This document shows, one piece after another, positions 24,501 through 34,746 of a DNA stretch of 64,000 nt. The notes beneath the pieces are model-generated. The model was not told where the DNA came from. It worked only from the letters and a program-made list of their open reading frames with translations, and ran no database searches. Position numbers and translations under genes: made by a program. Position 1 is the first letter of the stretch. Each line of letters opens with the position of its first letter. Origin of the DNA: Mycoplasmoides gallisepticum (lineage in GTDB: Bacteria; Bacillota_I; Bacilli_A; Mycoplasmatales; Mycoplasmoidaceae); the NCBI RefSeq assembly GCF_900476085.1, contig NZ_LS991952.1, forward strand, positions 868,001 through 932,000. Direction: 5' to 3'.

Positions 24501-25368
24501 AGCTGATTTGTTTGCTGAAAAAGAAGATATCTTAATGTATCGTGCTAATCCATGGGTTATAAATTTAGCTGAACAAATCTTTAACGAATACACTGAAAAC
24601 AGGAAAATTAAAAGCCAAAATGTATTTGAAAAATACATGTTAGATCTAACTAAAGAGTTCCCTGAAAAATTTTCGCAAGCTTTCATCAAATCGATGTTAA
24701 GAAATAAAACTGCAATTATCTACAATGTCGAAAAGGACGTAGTTCACCGCATTAAAAGATTAAAGATACTAAGTTCAGAACTAAAAGAAAATAAATTAAG
24801 CAATGTGATCATTAGATCTAAGAATCAAAGTGGAACCAAACTCTCTTATCAAGATACGATCAACTCGGTCGCTTTAATGATTATGAGAAGTATTGATCCC
24901 ACTGCAAAAAAACAATATATCCGTGTTCCATTGAATACATTAAACCTTCATCTAGGAGATCATGATTTTGATCTCCATAATATAGATGCTTATTTAAAAA
25001 AACCTAAGTTTGTTAAATACTTAAAAGCAAATGAAATTGGAGATGAATACAAACCTTGAAGGGTTTTAACATCAGGAACGCTTTTAATTCATAAAAAAGA
25101 TAAGAAACTTATGTATATCTCGTCTTTCCAAAATTTGAATGATGCAATTGAAATTAAAAATTTAATTGAAACTGAGTATAAGGAAAACAACGATAACGAT
25201 CCTAAAAAAAAGAAGAAAGCAAATCAAATCCTAAGGACTTTAAGTGCTATTTTAAATGACTACATCTTACTTGATGCTAAATACAATTTTGATATATTAG
25301 GGTTAAGCAAAAACAGAATTGATGAGATTTTAAACAGTAAGCTTGACCTTGACAAAATAGCAAAATAG
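21568..25368 (+). CDS. cas9: Cas9, type II-A CRISPR effector nuclease
   Basis: The 1266-residue protein reads through about a dozen TGA Trp codons. RuvC-I is IGLDLGVGS with Asp16. An Arg-rich bridge helix (RSFRGVRRLIRRRKYK) follows. RuvC-II is VVIELARE with Glu582, HNH is TEIDHIIPYS with His667, and RuvC-III is HHAVDAS with His821 and Asp824. All nuclease residues are present, so it should be active. It makes RNA-guided double-strand breaks with the tracrRNA encoded just downstream and crRNA from the array. cas1, cas2 and csn2 follow, the type II-A order. The Shine-Dalgarno sequence is weak (AAGGA lies about 20 bases upstream). Confidence 0.97.
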
Positions 25369-25371
25369 GTT

Positions 25372-25412
25372 ACAATAATTGTGATAATAATTATTGCTTA
25401 CACAATTATTGT
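25372..25412 (+). promoter_or_regulatory. 12-bp inverted repeat overlapping the tracrRNA anti-repeat
   Basis: ACAATAATTGTG (25372-25383) is the exact reverse complement of CACAATTATTGT (25401-25412), with a 17-base loop. It starts 4 bases after the cas9 stop, has no T run, and its right arm lies inside the anti-repeat. It could process or protect the cas9 3' end, or hide the anti-repeat in long transcripts. Function is inference. Confidence 0.6.
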
Positions 25413-25484
25413 CGTGCTAAAATAAGGCGCTGCTAATACAGCTGCCGCATCCGCCAGAGTATTTATATGCTCTGGCTTTTTATT
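25386..25484 (+). ncRNA. tracrRNA
   Basis: Bases 25391-25421 are complementary to the CRISPR repeat (15 matching bases from TTATTGCTTACACAA, one mismatch, TATTGT, a 2-base gap, then GTGCTAAAA). A GC-rich hairpin region (GGCGCTG...CCGC) and a terminator hairpin (GCCAGAG/CTCTGGC followed by Ts at 25453-25481) follow. This is the anti-repeat, nexus and terminator layout of a tracrRNA. It is transcribed toward cas1; its exact 5' end cannot be set from sequence. Confidence 0.88.
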
Positions 25485-25488
25485 TGTT

Positions 25489-26364
25489 ATGTCTAAAAAA
25501 GTCCTTGAAGTTTCTGAAACTGAATTTATTAGCTTACATCTAGACACGTTAATTGTTAGAAAACACGGAGCTAGAGTCACCCTACCACTAAAAACTTTAG
25601 ATACTATTCTTATTACCAATCCGTATTGCAACATATCAGTTCCTCTATTAAATAAAATTGTTGAAAACAATATTAATCTAATTGTGTGCAATACTAAGTT
25701 TCAACCAACGATGCAAATCTTACCAATTAGCTCGTATTATTCAAATAAGAATTATTTGTGGCAAATCAGATGAACTGATGAACAGAAGAATCAGATTTGA
25801 AAACAGCTTGTAAAATTAAAGATTATTAATTATGCAAGGTTGATTAATCATCTGAATATTACAACCGATGATAATATCGAAAAACTAACCAATTATTACA
25901 CCAACGTGGTTGATGGCGATTTAAACAACTGTGAGGGTCACGCAGCTAAACTTTCGTTCAAACTGCTATACGGCGAAGATTTTAGTCGTTCGCAAAAAGA
26001 CGATATCATTAATAAATATCTAAATTATGGTTACATTGTTTTAATGACTTATGTTTCACGAACATTGGTTAAGAATGGCTTAGATAATAGAATTGGGATT
26101 TTTCATAAGAGCTTTAACAATCATTTTGCATTGTCATGTGACATTATGGAACCTTTTAGACCAATTATTGATTATCTAACCTTTTCTTATTTGATTAAAA
26201 ATCAAAACGATGATTTCAAATCATATAAGAAAGATCTATTTATATCTTTTGAGAACTTTATCTTCCCAAATGGTAAAAACCTGAACCAAGTTATCGATAT
26301 GTTAATTAAGGCAATTATTAATAATAAAATCAACGAAAGGGATTTTAATATTGATTGAAGTTAA
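25489..26364 (+). CDS. cas1: Cas1, spacer integration endonuclease
   Basis: The 291-residue product has the Cas1 metal-binding residues: Glu in the CEGHAAKLSF segment, His in GIFHKSF and Asp in SCDIMEPFRP. It is the catalytic subunit that inserts new spacers. Two TGA codons are Trp, including the penultimate codon, so the gene ends at TAA 26362-26364. The start ATG lies 8 bases after the tracrRNA terminator. The end runs past a possible TTG start for cas2. Confidence 0.93.
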
Positions 26365-26374
26365 TAGTAGGTAT

Positions 26375-26680
26375 ATGAGAATCGTAATTTTTTATGACAT
26401 TTATGAAACTGAAGAAGTTGATAAGCTTGCTAAAAAGTTTCGTGACAACTTAATCTCTTTAGGTTATTTTATGATCCAATATTCAGTATACTGTAAGTGT
26501 ATTGGTTCACACACCATGTATGATTACGAAATTAAAAAGATTCGTAAGATCTTACCAGTAAAAGCGAATGTAAGAATCTTATTGTTATCTGAAAAACAAT
26601 ACCAAAATATGCTAATCATAAGTGGTGAGAAAAATCTTAACGAAATTTACAACGATCGAGAGGATTACATAGAAATCTAA
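26375..26680 (+). CDS. cas2: Cas2, adaptation protein
   Basis: The 101-residue product begins MRIVIFYDIYE, the beta1 strand and Asp of the Cas2 ferredoxin fold, and has the QYSVYCK segment. It dimerises and bridges Cas1 dimers during spacer acquisition. I choose the ATG at 26375, which gives the normal length; a TTG at 26351 with GAAAGG before it would add 8 residues. Its stop overlaps the csn2 start (TAATG). Confidence 0.9.
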   Translation: MRIVIFYDIYETEEVDKLAKKFRDNLISLGYFMIQYSVYCKCIGSHTMYDYEIKKIRKILPVKANVRILLLSEKQYQNMLIISGEKNLNEIYNDREDYIEI

Positions 26681-27444
26681 TGAAAATCAAAATACATAAT
26701 CAAGAAATTGAGAATTTCAACGGATTATTGTTAATCGATGTTAAAAACACTAGTGAATATCTCAAACGTTTATACATGTATGAGAAACAACATGAAACCA
26801 GCGTGTTTGAGATAAACAATGTCAATGTTGATATTAGTGATTGTCTAATCATCACGCCATTTAGCAAATATAGTGATTTGATTAGCTACACTGCTAAAAA
26901 TGTATTTACCAAACTATTAGGTAACATTAACTTCGAACATGACAAAATTTTGAACGAAAAATATCTTGATAAAGAAGTCGTTGCTAAACTTAATGAAACC
27001 TTAGGTCGTGATATTATCTCGTTAGATACTTCTTACTCTAAGATTCTGAAATCAATAATCAAGATTTCAGAAGATTATATCGATCATGAATTTATCTATT
27101 CATATTTAGAGTTATTACATTGATCAAAAGAAGTTAAAACAGTTATTCTTAAAGACTTTGATAATATCGATCTAAAAAGGTTAAGTAACTTAACTCAAAC
27201 TACTAATTTAATTATTATGAAGAATGATATTATCTATGATCTTGAAAAACATTTTGAGTTTTTTGAGACATACTGTTTAATTGATCATAATTATGAAAAT
27301 ATGATTAAGATTGATAATATGTCTTCTTTTGAATATTTATTAGAAGATATTTTTAAAGTTATGGTTGATGAAGAGTTTAAGGCCAATATGTCTTTTCATC
27401 AGCTAGAACTAGTTAAAAAGGAGTTAAAAAAGCAGATTAATTAG
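26680..27444 (+). CDS. csn2: Csn2, type II-A adaptation protein
   Basis: The 254-residue protein sits in the fourth position of a type II-A operon, overlaps cas2 by one base and is followed by the array. Csn2 forms a DNA-end-binding tetrameric ring needed for spacer acquisition. The sequence is of the longer diverged kind found in mollicutes; family assignment rests mainly on position, length and helical content with the TVILKDF and NLIIMKNDI strands. A TGA at 27121 is Trp. Confidence 0.82.
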
Positions 27445-27465
27445 CTTATTTTATTTGACAATGAG
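27445..27465 (+). promoter_or_regulatory. Leader-side junction of the CRISPR array
   Basis: Only 21 bases separate the csn2 stop from the first repeat (ending TTGACAATGAG). In type II-A systems the bases just before the first repeat anchor spacer insertion. The array promoter must therefore lie within csn2 or further upstream, if this is the leader end. Orientation follows from repeat direction (GTTTTAG first) and the cas genes. Confidence 0.5.
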
Positions 27466-29479
27466 GTTTTAGCACTGTACAATACTTGTGTAAGCAATAA
27501 CTAAACCGTTATGTTTTCTCAAAATTGTACAGTTTTAGCACTGTACAATACTTGTGTAAGCAATAACAAAATAATGGAAAATTTAGGGATTAAACATGTT
27601 TTAGCACTGTACAATACTTGTGTAAGCAATAACGTCAGTTAAATTTCTTAAATCTTCTAGTTCGTTTTAGCACTGTACAATACTTGTGTAAGCAATAACA
27701 TAATGTAGGTTGTTATAGTATTCGTGGTTGTTTTAGCACTGTACAATACTTGTGTAAGCAATAACTTTCTTTTAAATATTCTTTAATATTTCCGTGGTTT
27801 TAGCACTGTACAATACTTGTGTAAGCAATAACTAAAATAATGGAAAATTTAGGAATCAAACAGTTTTAGCACTGTACAATACTTGTGTAAGCAATAACTT
27901 AGACTTTCGCGACGATCTGATTAACGGTGTTTTAGCACTGTACAATACTTGTGTAAGCAATAACATTTTTGATTTCAAGAAACTAATATCACGCGTTTTA
28001 GCACTGTACAATACTTGTGTAAGCAATAATGTCTTAATTCAAGACGAATTAGCTTATTTGTTTTAGCACTGTACAATACTTGTGTAAGCAATAACTTGAA
28101 CACAATTGGCAACTTTAAGTTTATTGTTTTAGCACTGTACAATACTTGTGTAAGCAATAACTGCTTATCTTGAGCGATATTTTGATAAGGAGTTTTAGCA
28201 CTGTACAATACTTGTGTAAGCAATAACCGTTTTGATAGAAATCTTGATCAAATATTGGTTTTAGCACTGTACAATACTTGTGTAAGCAATAACTTAAAAA
28301 GTGAATTTTGATCTCCGTTTTTTGTTTTAGCACTGTACAATACTTGTGTAAGCAATAACTCATTAAAACGAGAATATTTAGTTCATAAAGTTTTAGCACT
28401 GTACAATACTTGTGTAAGCAATAACAACTCTATTTAGTAGTAATTATAACAGAATGTTTTAGCACTGTACAATACTTGTGTAAGCAATAACGTTATTTTT
28501 CAATAAACTAATCTATTGTATGTTTTAGCACTGTACAATACTTGTGTAAGCAATAACAACTCTATTTAGTAGTAATTATAACAGAATGTTTTAGCACTGT
28601 ACAATACTTGTGTAAGCAATAACGTTATTTTTCAATAAACTAATCTATTGTATGTTTTAGCACTGTACAATACTTGTGTAAGCAATAACAGTTAATAAGT
28701 AACTCATCTATACCACAAAGTTTTAGCACTGTACAATACTTGTGTAAGCAATAACTTTCATTCGATTTTTTTGATGTTTTCGGGGTTTTAGCACTGTACA
28801 ATACTTGTGTAAGCAATAACTTTAGAGTCTACTAACTCTGCTTTTGATCTGTTTTAGCACTGTACAATACTTGTGTAAGCAATAACTTTGAAACTAACTT
28901 ATTTGTGTCGATGTTAGTTTTAGCACTGTACAATACTTGTGTAAGCAATAACTTTGCGTGATAATTATGTTGGTATTGAAAAGTTTTAGCACTGTACAAT
29001 ACTTGTGTAAGCAATAACGGTGATCTACCAAACGAACTCAAACCCATTGTTTTAGCACTGTACAATACTTGTGTAAGCAATAACGTCTTGGTTATACTAA
29101 TAACCCGGATTTTGTTTTAGCACTGTACAATACTTGTGTAAGCAATAACCAACACAAACAACTTTCAGCTTATAACATTGTTTTAGCACTGTACAATACT
29201 TGTGTAAGCAATAACCGATTTACCAAACGAACTCAAACCTATCGAGTTTTAGCACTGTACAATACTTGTGTAAGCAATAACAAGAAAAACTTGATACCCG
29301 TATAGTTATTTGTTTTAGCACTGTACAATACTTGTGTAAGCAATAACCTATTATTATCTAAGTATTTTTTATATTGTGTTTTAGCACTGTACAATACTTG
29401 TGTAAGCAATAACAAATTAAACGATGAATTATCTCAATCAATTGTTTTAGCACTGTACAATACTTGTGTAAGCAATAAC
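27466..29479 (+). CRISPR. CRISPR array, 31 repeats of 36 nt and 30 spacers
   Basis: The repeat is 36 bases, begins GTTTTAGCACTGTACAATAC and ends GTGTAAGCAATAAC; spacing is 66 bases. All repeats look identical except repeat 9 (27995-28030), which ends in T instead of C. Spacers are 30 nt except number 5 (31) and numbers 9, 20 and 25 (29). Spacers 15-16 (28426-28521) are repeated exactly as 17-18 (28558-28653). Spacers 2 and 6 are near-identical with a 1-base offset, and 24 and 27 with a 2-base offset. The last repeat is not degenerate, which fits recent growth and little trailer decay. Confidence 0.98.
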
Positions 29480-29562
29480 AAAAACAAGTATTTTTTATAA
29501 ACGAAAAAGTTTTATCATTAAACATATTTAATCTGAAACAAAATTTTGAAATAAATAAACTA

Positions 29563-30345
29563 TTACTTAATCTTTTGTTTCATATTAAACAACATAATTC
29601 CAGTTGCTACTGAGACGTTTAAGGACTGTATCTTATCAGTATACATCGGGATCTTGATCTGATAATCAGCATTCTTAATTAGTTGACTAGAAACTCCTTT
29701 TTGTTCGTTTCCAACAATTAAGATTGATTTATTAGCATAATCAACATTATAATCTTGAGCTTGATCACTTAAATTAGAGACATAAGATCAAAAGTCATAC
29801 TTATCTTGTAGATCTTTGATCGCATAAGATAAGTTGGCAACCTCAATTAGATTAAGATAAAAACATGCACCTAGTGATGTTTTTATCACCGTGTTATTAA
29901 TACTTGCTTGGTTGTCTTTTTTAAAGATGACCCCAAGCACATTTGCTGCCAAACAACTCCGTAAGATCCCACCAAAATTTCCAGGATCATGGATCTGATC
30001 TAAAACAACAACAATACCTTGTTGTTCGTTTTTTATTTTTTCACAAAACTGGTTAAACGAGATCGTTAATGAACTACCATCAATCTCGGCTACAAACCCT
30101 TGGTGGTTTGATAAATCTCGGTACTGATTATCAAACCACTTAATTGTATGGAGTTCGTATTCAATCCCTTTTTGCTTAATTAATTTAAGCAAAAGATGAT
30201 CTTCTTTATGTAAGTAAACTTTCTTAATCTTAAGATTGTTGATTAAGCCTTCATAAACACCATTATAACCAAATAAACATAAACGTTCTTTCTTATGTTT
30301 ATTTTGGTGTTTGTTATTAAATTGTGGCTTAAATTGATTTTTCAT
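29563..30345 (-). CDS. rlmB: 23S rRNA (guanosine-2'-O-)-methyltransferase, SpoU family
   Basis: The 260-residue protein has the SPOUT/SpoU motifs: DQIHDPGNFGGILRS (motif 1), IVGNEQKGVS (motif 2) and IPMYTDKIQSLNVSVATGI (motif 3, the knotted AdoMet site). It 2'-O-methylates a guanosine in 23S rRNA, or a related RNA position. It starts 3 bases after cysS on the same strand, an arrangement common in Firmicutes. Its 3' end faces the CRISPR array across 83 bases. A pseudogene copy lies at 59729-60280. Confidence 0.88.
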
Positions 30346-30348
30346 TTC

Positions 30349-31656
30349 TTATAAAACTTTTTTATTAATCAATTTATTTCTTATTGAATCAGCTTTTTCA
30401 TAATCCTTGTTGTTTAATAATTCAGATCATTGATTAATCTGATCAATGATCTGTTCATTATGGATCATATCTGGAACGATTCCATAGATTTCTAAACACC
30501 AGATTAATTGTTGATAAGCCCAAATATTTTCATCAATCTTTTTGTAAGCAATTGATTCGTTTAAAACTTTGATTAAGTCTCAGATAACTTTAGTTGCGTT
30601 GGCAAAATTTAAGTTATCAAACAGAGCTTTTTTAAACTCTTCACAAACTAATGAACTGCTTGGAATATTGTTCTTATTAGCAATTAAAAAGGTTCTAAAC
30701 CGGTTTACGGTGCTAATGATTTTTTCAACATCTTTTTGGGCAGCTTTAATTATCATTCCATCAAAATTTAATGGTTGGGTGTGAGCTGTGTTATAAAACA
30801 CCCATCGAATAGCTCGATAATTGTGCGACTCAATTAAATGCTTAACATAGATAAAGTTGTTAAGCGATTTTGACATCTTTTCATTATCAATTAAAAGATA
30901 TCCGACATGTACTCAACAATTTACTAAATTCTTATTGTATAAAGCTAGATTTTGTGCGTTCTCATTTTCATGGTGAGGGAATACTAAATCAATCCCACCC
31001 CCATGAATAACAAACCCTTTTTGCTTAAACTCTTGGTCGATAATGTAGGCACATTCTGTGTGTCAGCCTGGACGCCCTAGACCAAATCTAGAATTTCACT
31101 TAATGCCCTCAATTGTTTTTTTTCATAAAACAAAGTCATTAGGACTTGTTTTATTTTCATTACTTTTAACTCTAATCCCGCTGATCTGCTCATCTAACTT
31201 ACGTTTAGATAAAACCCCGTAATCAGCAATCTTTGTGGTATCAAAATAAATATCTCCGTCCAGTTCATAAGCATATTGCTTATCATAAATTTTTTCAATA
31301 TACTTAATGATCCCACTCATTACGTCGGTTACCTTAACGATCTTGGGTAACTTAATATTAAGCTCATCTAAAATCTCAAAGTAAGCAGATGTATATCTTT
31401 TGGTTACTTCTTCTTCAGATAAATTCAAGCGCTGAGCTTGATTAATAATTTTGTCATCTATATCTGTAAGATTATGAACAAAATTAACTTTCTTGTTTGA
31501 ATGTTCTAATAATCTTCTTAATACATCAAAGGTAACTATTGGTCTTAAATTACCAATATGAATATGATCATAAACAGTTGGTCCACAAACGTAAATATTG
31601 ATCTCATTAGCATTAATATCTACGTTTGTTTTTGTTAGGGTATCATACAGTTTCAC
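30349..31656 (-). CDS. cysS: Cysteinyl-tRNA synthetase
   Basis: The 435-residue class I synthetase has [15 protein letters not shown] near the N-terminus (Zn-binding Cys and the HIGH-like HIGN) and KMSKS at residues 260-264. It charges tRNA(Cys). Four or more TGA codons are Trp. It is slightly shorter than most bacterial CysRS at the C-terminus, as is usual in mollicutes. rlmB follows after 3 bases. Confidence 0.95.
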
Positions 31657-31837
31657 AGTTATTAAATAGTTTTTTCTTTCTATTATTTTTTTTTTTAGGT
31701 TCTAAAATATTTATTTTAGAACACTTAATTAGCGTTAATTCTATATTTTTAGAATTATTTTACGATGATTTCGTATGGGAAATTCATAACCTTCATCGTT
31801 GTCTGGATGATCTAGAATACCCGTTTTGTTAAGTAAA

Positions 31838-32454
31838 CTAGACGTTAACTTTATCGAACAACTGAACATCAGATTGACCTTCGTATCAAGTGTCGTCGTT
31901 AACCTTGTTATTTAATCTCACCTTATATTTTAAGGTGTAGATATAACCATTATTATCTTTATTTTGTTTTTTATTAACAACACTAATAGGACCCATTACT
32001 TCTGCATAAGAATTTATTCGGTCTTTAAATGTAAAATCGTCACCAGTTGACTCATCTAAGTTCTTAGATGCAGACTCTGGTTTAACTTCAAAGATTCCTT
32101 CTTGTGGTGTTATTCTTACGTTTCACAAGTTTGTTAATTGTTCTATGTAATCTTGGTCGTTCCTATCAATTGACATTACTGCTTTGGTAATTGGTGAAAC
32201 ATATCTGATTTCAATTAAATCAGATAAAGCATTATAACCATTGTTTAAACCAATTAACGCGCTTGAAGTGATATCAACTGAAGCTCATTTATCAAATCTT
32301 AAACCGTTTTCTTTTAAAGTGTGGTAAGTGGTAAACTCTTCAGATTGAATTTGGGTTTCTAACGGACGAACAATATTATTATCTGGTAAGGTGTACGTCT
32401 TGGTCGTATTATCTGAATAATCACGATAACTTAAAGTATTATATTTTGATATAG
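31838..32454 (-). pseudogene. C-terminal part of the IetS-like protease, cut off by a frameshift
   Basis: About 205 further codons are open in another frame, directly after the stop of the S8 protease gene. If one base is added in the TTTT run (plus-strand A run 32461-32464), the protease reads straight into this segment (...DINFWITISKYN...) and ends at TAG 31838-31840. No good start codon opens the segment, so it is probably untranslated unless slippage occurs. Confidence 0.7.
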
Positions 32455-34743
32455 TTATTCAAAATTAATATCTTCTTTAGCTTTTTCTTTAATATCAACA
32501 TGTTTCTTAATATTGACTTTATGAACAATCAGATTATTCATTTGACACAAATTAAGGAAATCATTAATTTTGTTTAAGCCGTTTATCTCTTTTAGCGTTA
32601 TTACAAGACCAAACTTAATACTTTCAGATTGACTATTAGTTGAACGGTTCTTCTTCTTGATACTTATACCTCAACTATTAGTTCCGTTTCTTGGTTTTTT
32701 CTTATAACCTTTAGGTGTGTATAATGTTTCAGATATATGTTTAACGTTATCTCACTTACGATATTCAGATCTAACTTTCTTTTCACGCAAATTAAGATTT
32801 TTATCTTCGGATTGTTTATTCTTTTTTAGATCATCAATTCTTTCATTTTCGTTTTTATCAACACGCACTTGACCAAACTTAAAATCAAGTTCAGTATCAG
32901 TATAATCAACCCCTTGATTTCTTGAACATTTAGTTAGATAGCAAAGCGTGGCTCTAGCGATGAATGGTTGTTGGTTATTTTGGTGAGGGATCGGAATATT
33001 GTGAAAGTAAGTATTGAATTCTTCAGCTACACCACTAATAACGATTTTGATATCTTCTGTTGCTGTTTTGACAATATCATCGATCTTAATTGGGACAACA
33101 CCATAGCCAATTAGTTCTTCTTTATTTATGGTTTCTCTTTCATCCTTATTTACTTGTTTATAAGAAGGTCACTTTATTGCTGAATCAATAATCAATGCTT
33201 TAGCTTCTTCAATTGAAAAATCTAATACATAGATTAGATAAGCCAGTTTTCTAGCAATTCATGGAGCAGCAAATGAGGTTCCCTGACAGATGTCTTCACC
33301 AATCGGCGTACATGTTCGGATCCCTTCACCATAATAACTGATATCTGGTTTGTTAAAAAACGATAATACCTTACCCCTTCTAGAAAAAATTGATGGGTTT
33401 TTTCTATGATCAACCGAATTAACAATTAACGAGTTAATTGAATCTGCTGGAGCACCAATTTTTTCAACAGGAAATTTTTCATGTTTATTTGTTCCAGCGA
33501 CAACAAAGATCACATCATGCTCATATTGGATCTTATCTAAAATTGATCCTTCTCAAGAAATAAAATTATTATTAATTTCATGCGCAGAACCTAATGAAAG
33601 ATTTCAAACCTTGATCTTGTGTTTATTTTGTTTGACGATCTCTTCGATCTTTCTCATTAACGTTGATGTATTAAATTTATCAGCTAAAGCTACCCCAAAA
33701 TGCTTAACCCTAAATCTACCACAACCATCATTCAATTCTTTTTTGTTAAACGATGGACCATCAACAATAATTGATGAGACAGCTGTTCCATGAAAGTAAT
33801 CTCTTGTTGATTTAGTTACACCTACAGGGATATGTTCTTCATACTCAACTCATTTAGAGAAATATACATTCTTATCAAATAAGGTATCAATAACTCCAAT
33901 GATTGGTTCATCTTTTGGATCATCGATCTTTATTTGTCATTCATTATTAAGACCTATTGATGGCAAGTTATCAATAAGTGAAATATCACTAACAGCCATT
34001 GAGATTAATTGTGGAGCTTTTAGTCTTAATATTTCATAGTTCCTGGGTTCAAGCATTAAAGTGGTTTCATCAATAATCTGACTATCTAAAATATCTAAAC
34101 CTAAGTGGTTTAAAAGTTTTTTTAGATCATAACCAGTTTTATAAATAGTAATTAAACCGTTATTTCTAGCAATTTCACTAACTTCTTCTTGGACACTAAT
34201 TTTTTCAACATAATAAGCATCAACAATGATATTTATAAATGAAGATTTACTAACTGATTGGTTTTGATCATTATTAAATAATTCATTGTATTGACCAGAA
34301 TTTATCTTGATAATATCGTCATGAGTTATTTTATTTTTAAATTGTTTTTTAAAAATATAGATAACGTTCTGTATTCTTTTTAGTGCATTTACTAAAACCT
34401 TTTTTTCGACACAATGGGTGATTATGTGTTTATGTTTATCATCATCACTAAATTTAGCACCAACTACACTTTCATTATTTTTTTGACTACTGTTGTCTAA
34501 TAATCCTTTAATTCTATTGCTTTTAGCAATGAGTTCTTTATAGTGGATGTTGATTAGTGGTTTAATTGGTAAGGATTGATTAACATTATTTCAGTATTCA
34601 ATAACATAGTTTAAATCATTTTTGAGATCTTCAATTTTCTTAAGATCAACAGATTGATATTTAGGAATATTAGCAGCACTAGCTCTAACAGGATTAGGTT
34701 TTGCATCTGAGAAATTAACTCTTAATTTTAATATTTCATTCAT
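32455..34743 (-). CDS. Subtilisin-like protease of an IetAS-type pair (C-terminally truncated)
   Basis: The 762-residue product has an N-terminal helical domain of about 280 residues without signal peptide, then an S8 domain with a full triad: Asp286 (GVIDTLFD), His318 (YFHGTAV) and Ser490 (GTSFAAP), with oxyanion Asn in VAGTNK. It would be cytoplasmic. It starts 3 bases after the stop of an AAA+ ATPase gene. An AAA ATPase with an S8 protease is the layout of IetAS, first described as a plasmid incompatibility locus and later among anti-phage systems. The frame closes at TAA 32455-32457, and about 205 codons of the natural C-terminus lie beyond in another frame. Confidence 0.78.
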
Positions 34744-34746
34744 AGT

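Noticed and set aside
21940..25368. Cas9 as a broken gene of several pieces
   Set aside because: All pieces are in one frame, separated only by TGA Trp codons, and all catalytic residues are present.
27975..29080. Open frames on the minus strand through the CRISPR array, with a repeated TQVLYSAKT motif
   Set aside because: They are translations of the direct repeats and have no gene signals; spacer changes break them.
27466..29479. A -10-like TACAAT inside each CRISPR repeat, as promoters within repeats
   Set aside because: No matching -35 or extended -10 spacing; the hexamer is common in such AT-rich DNA.
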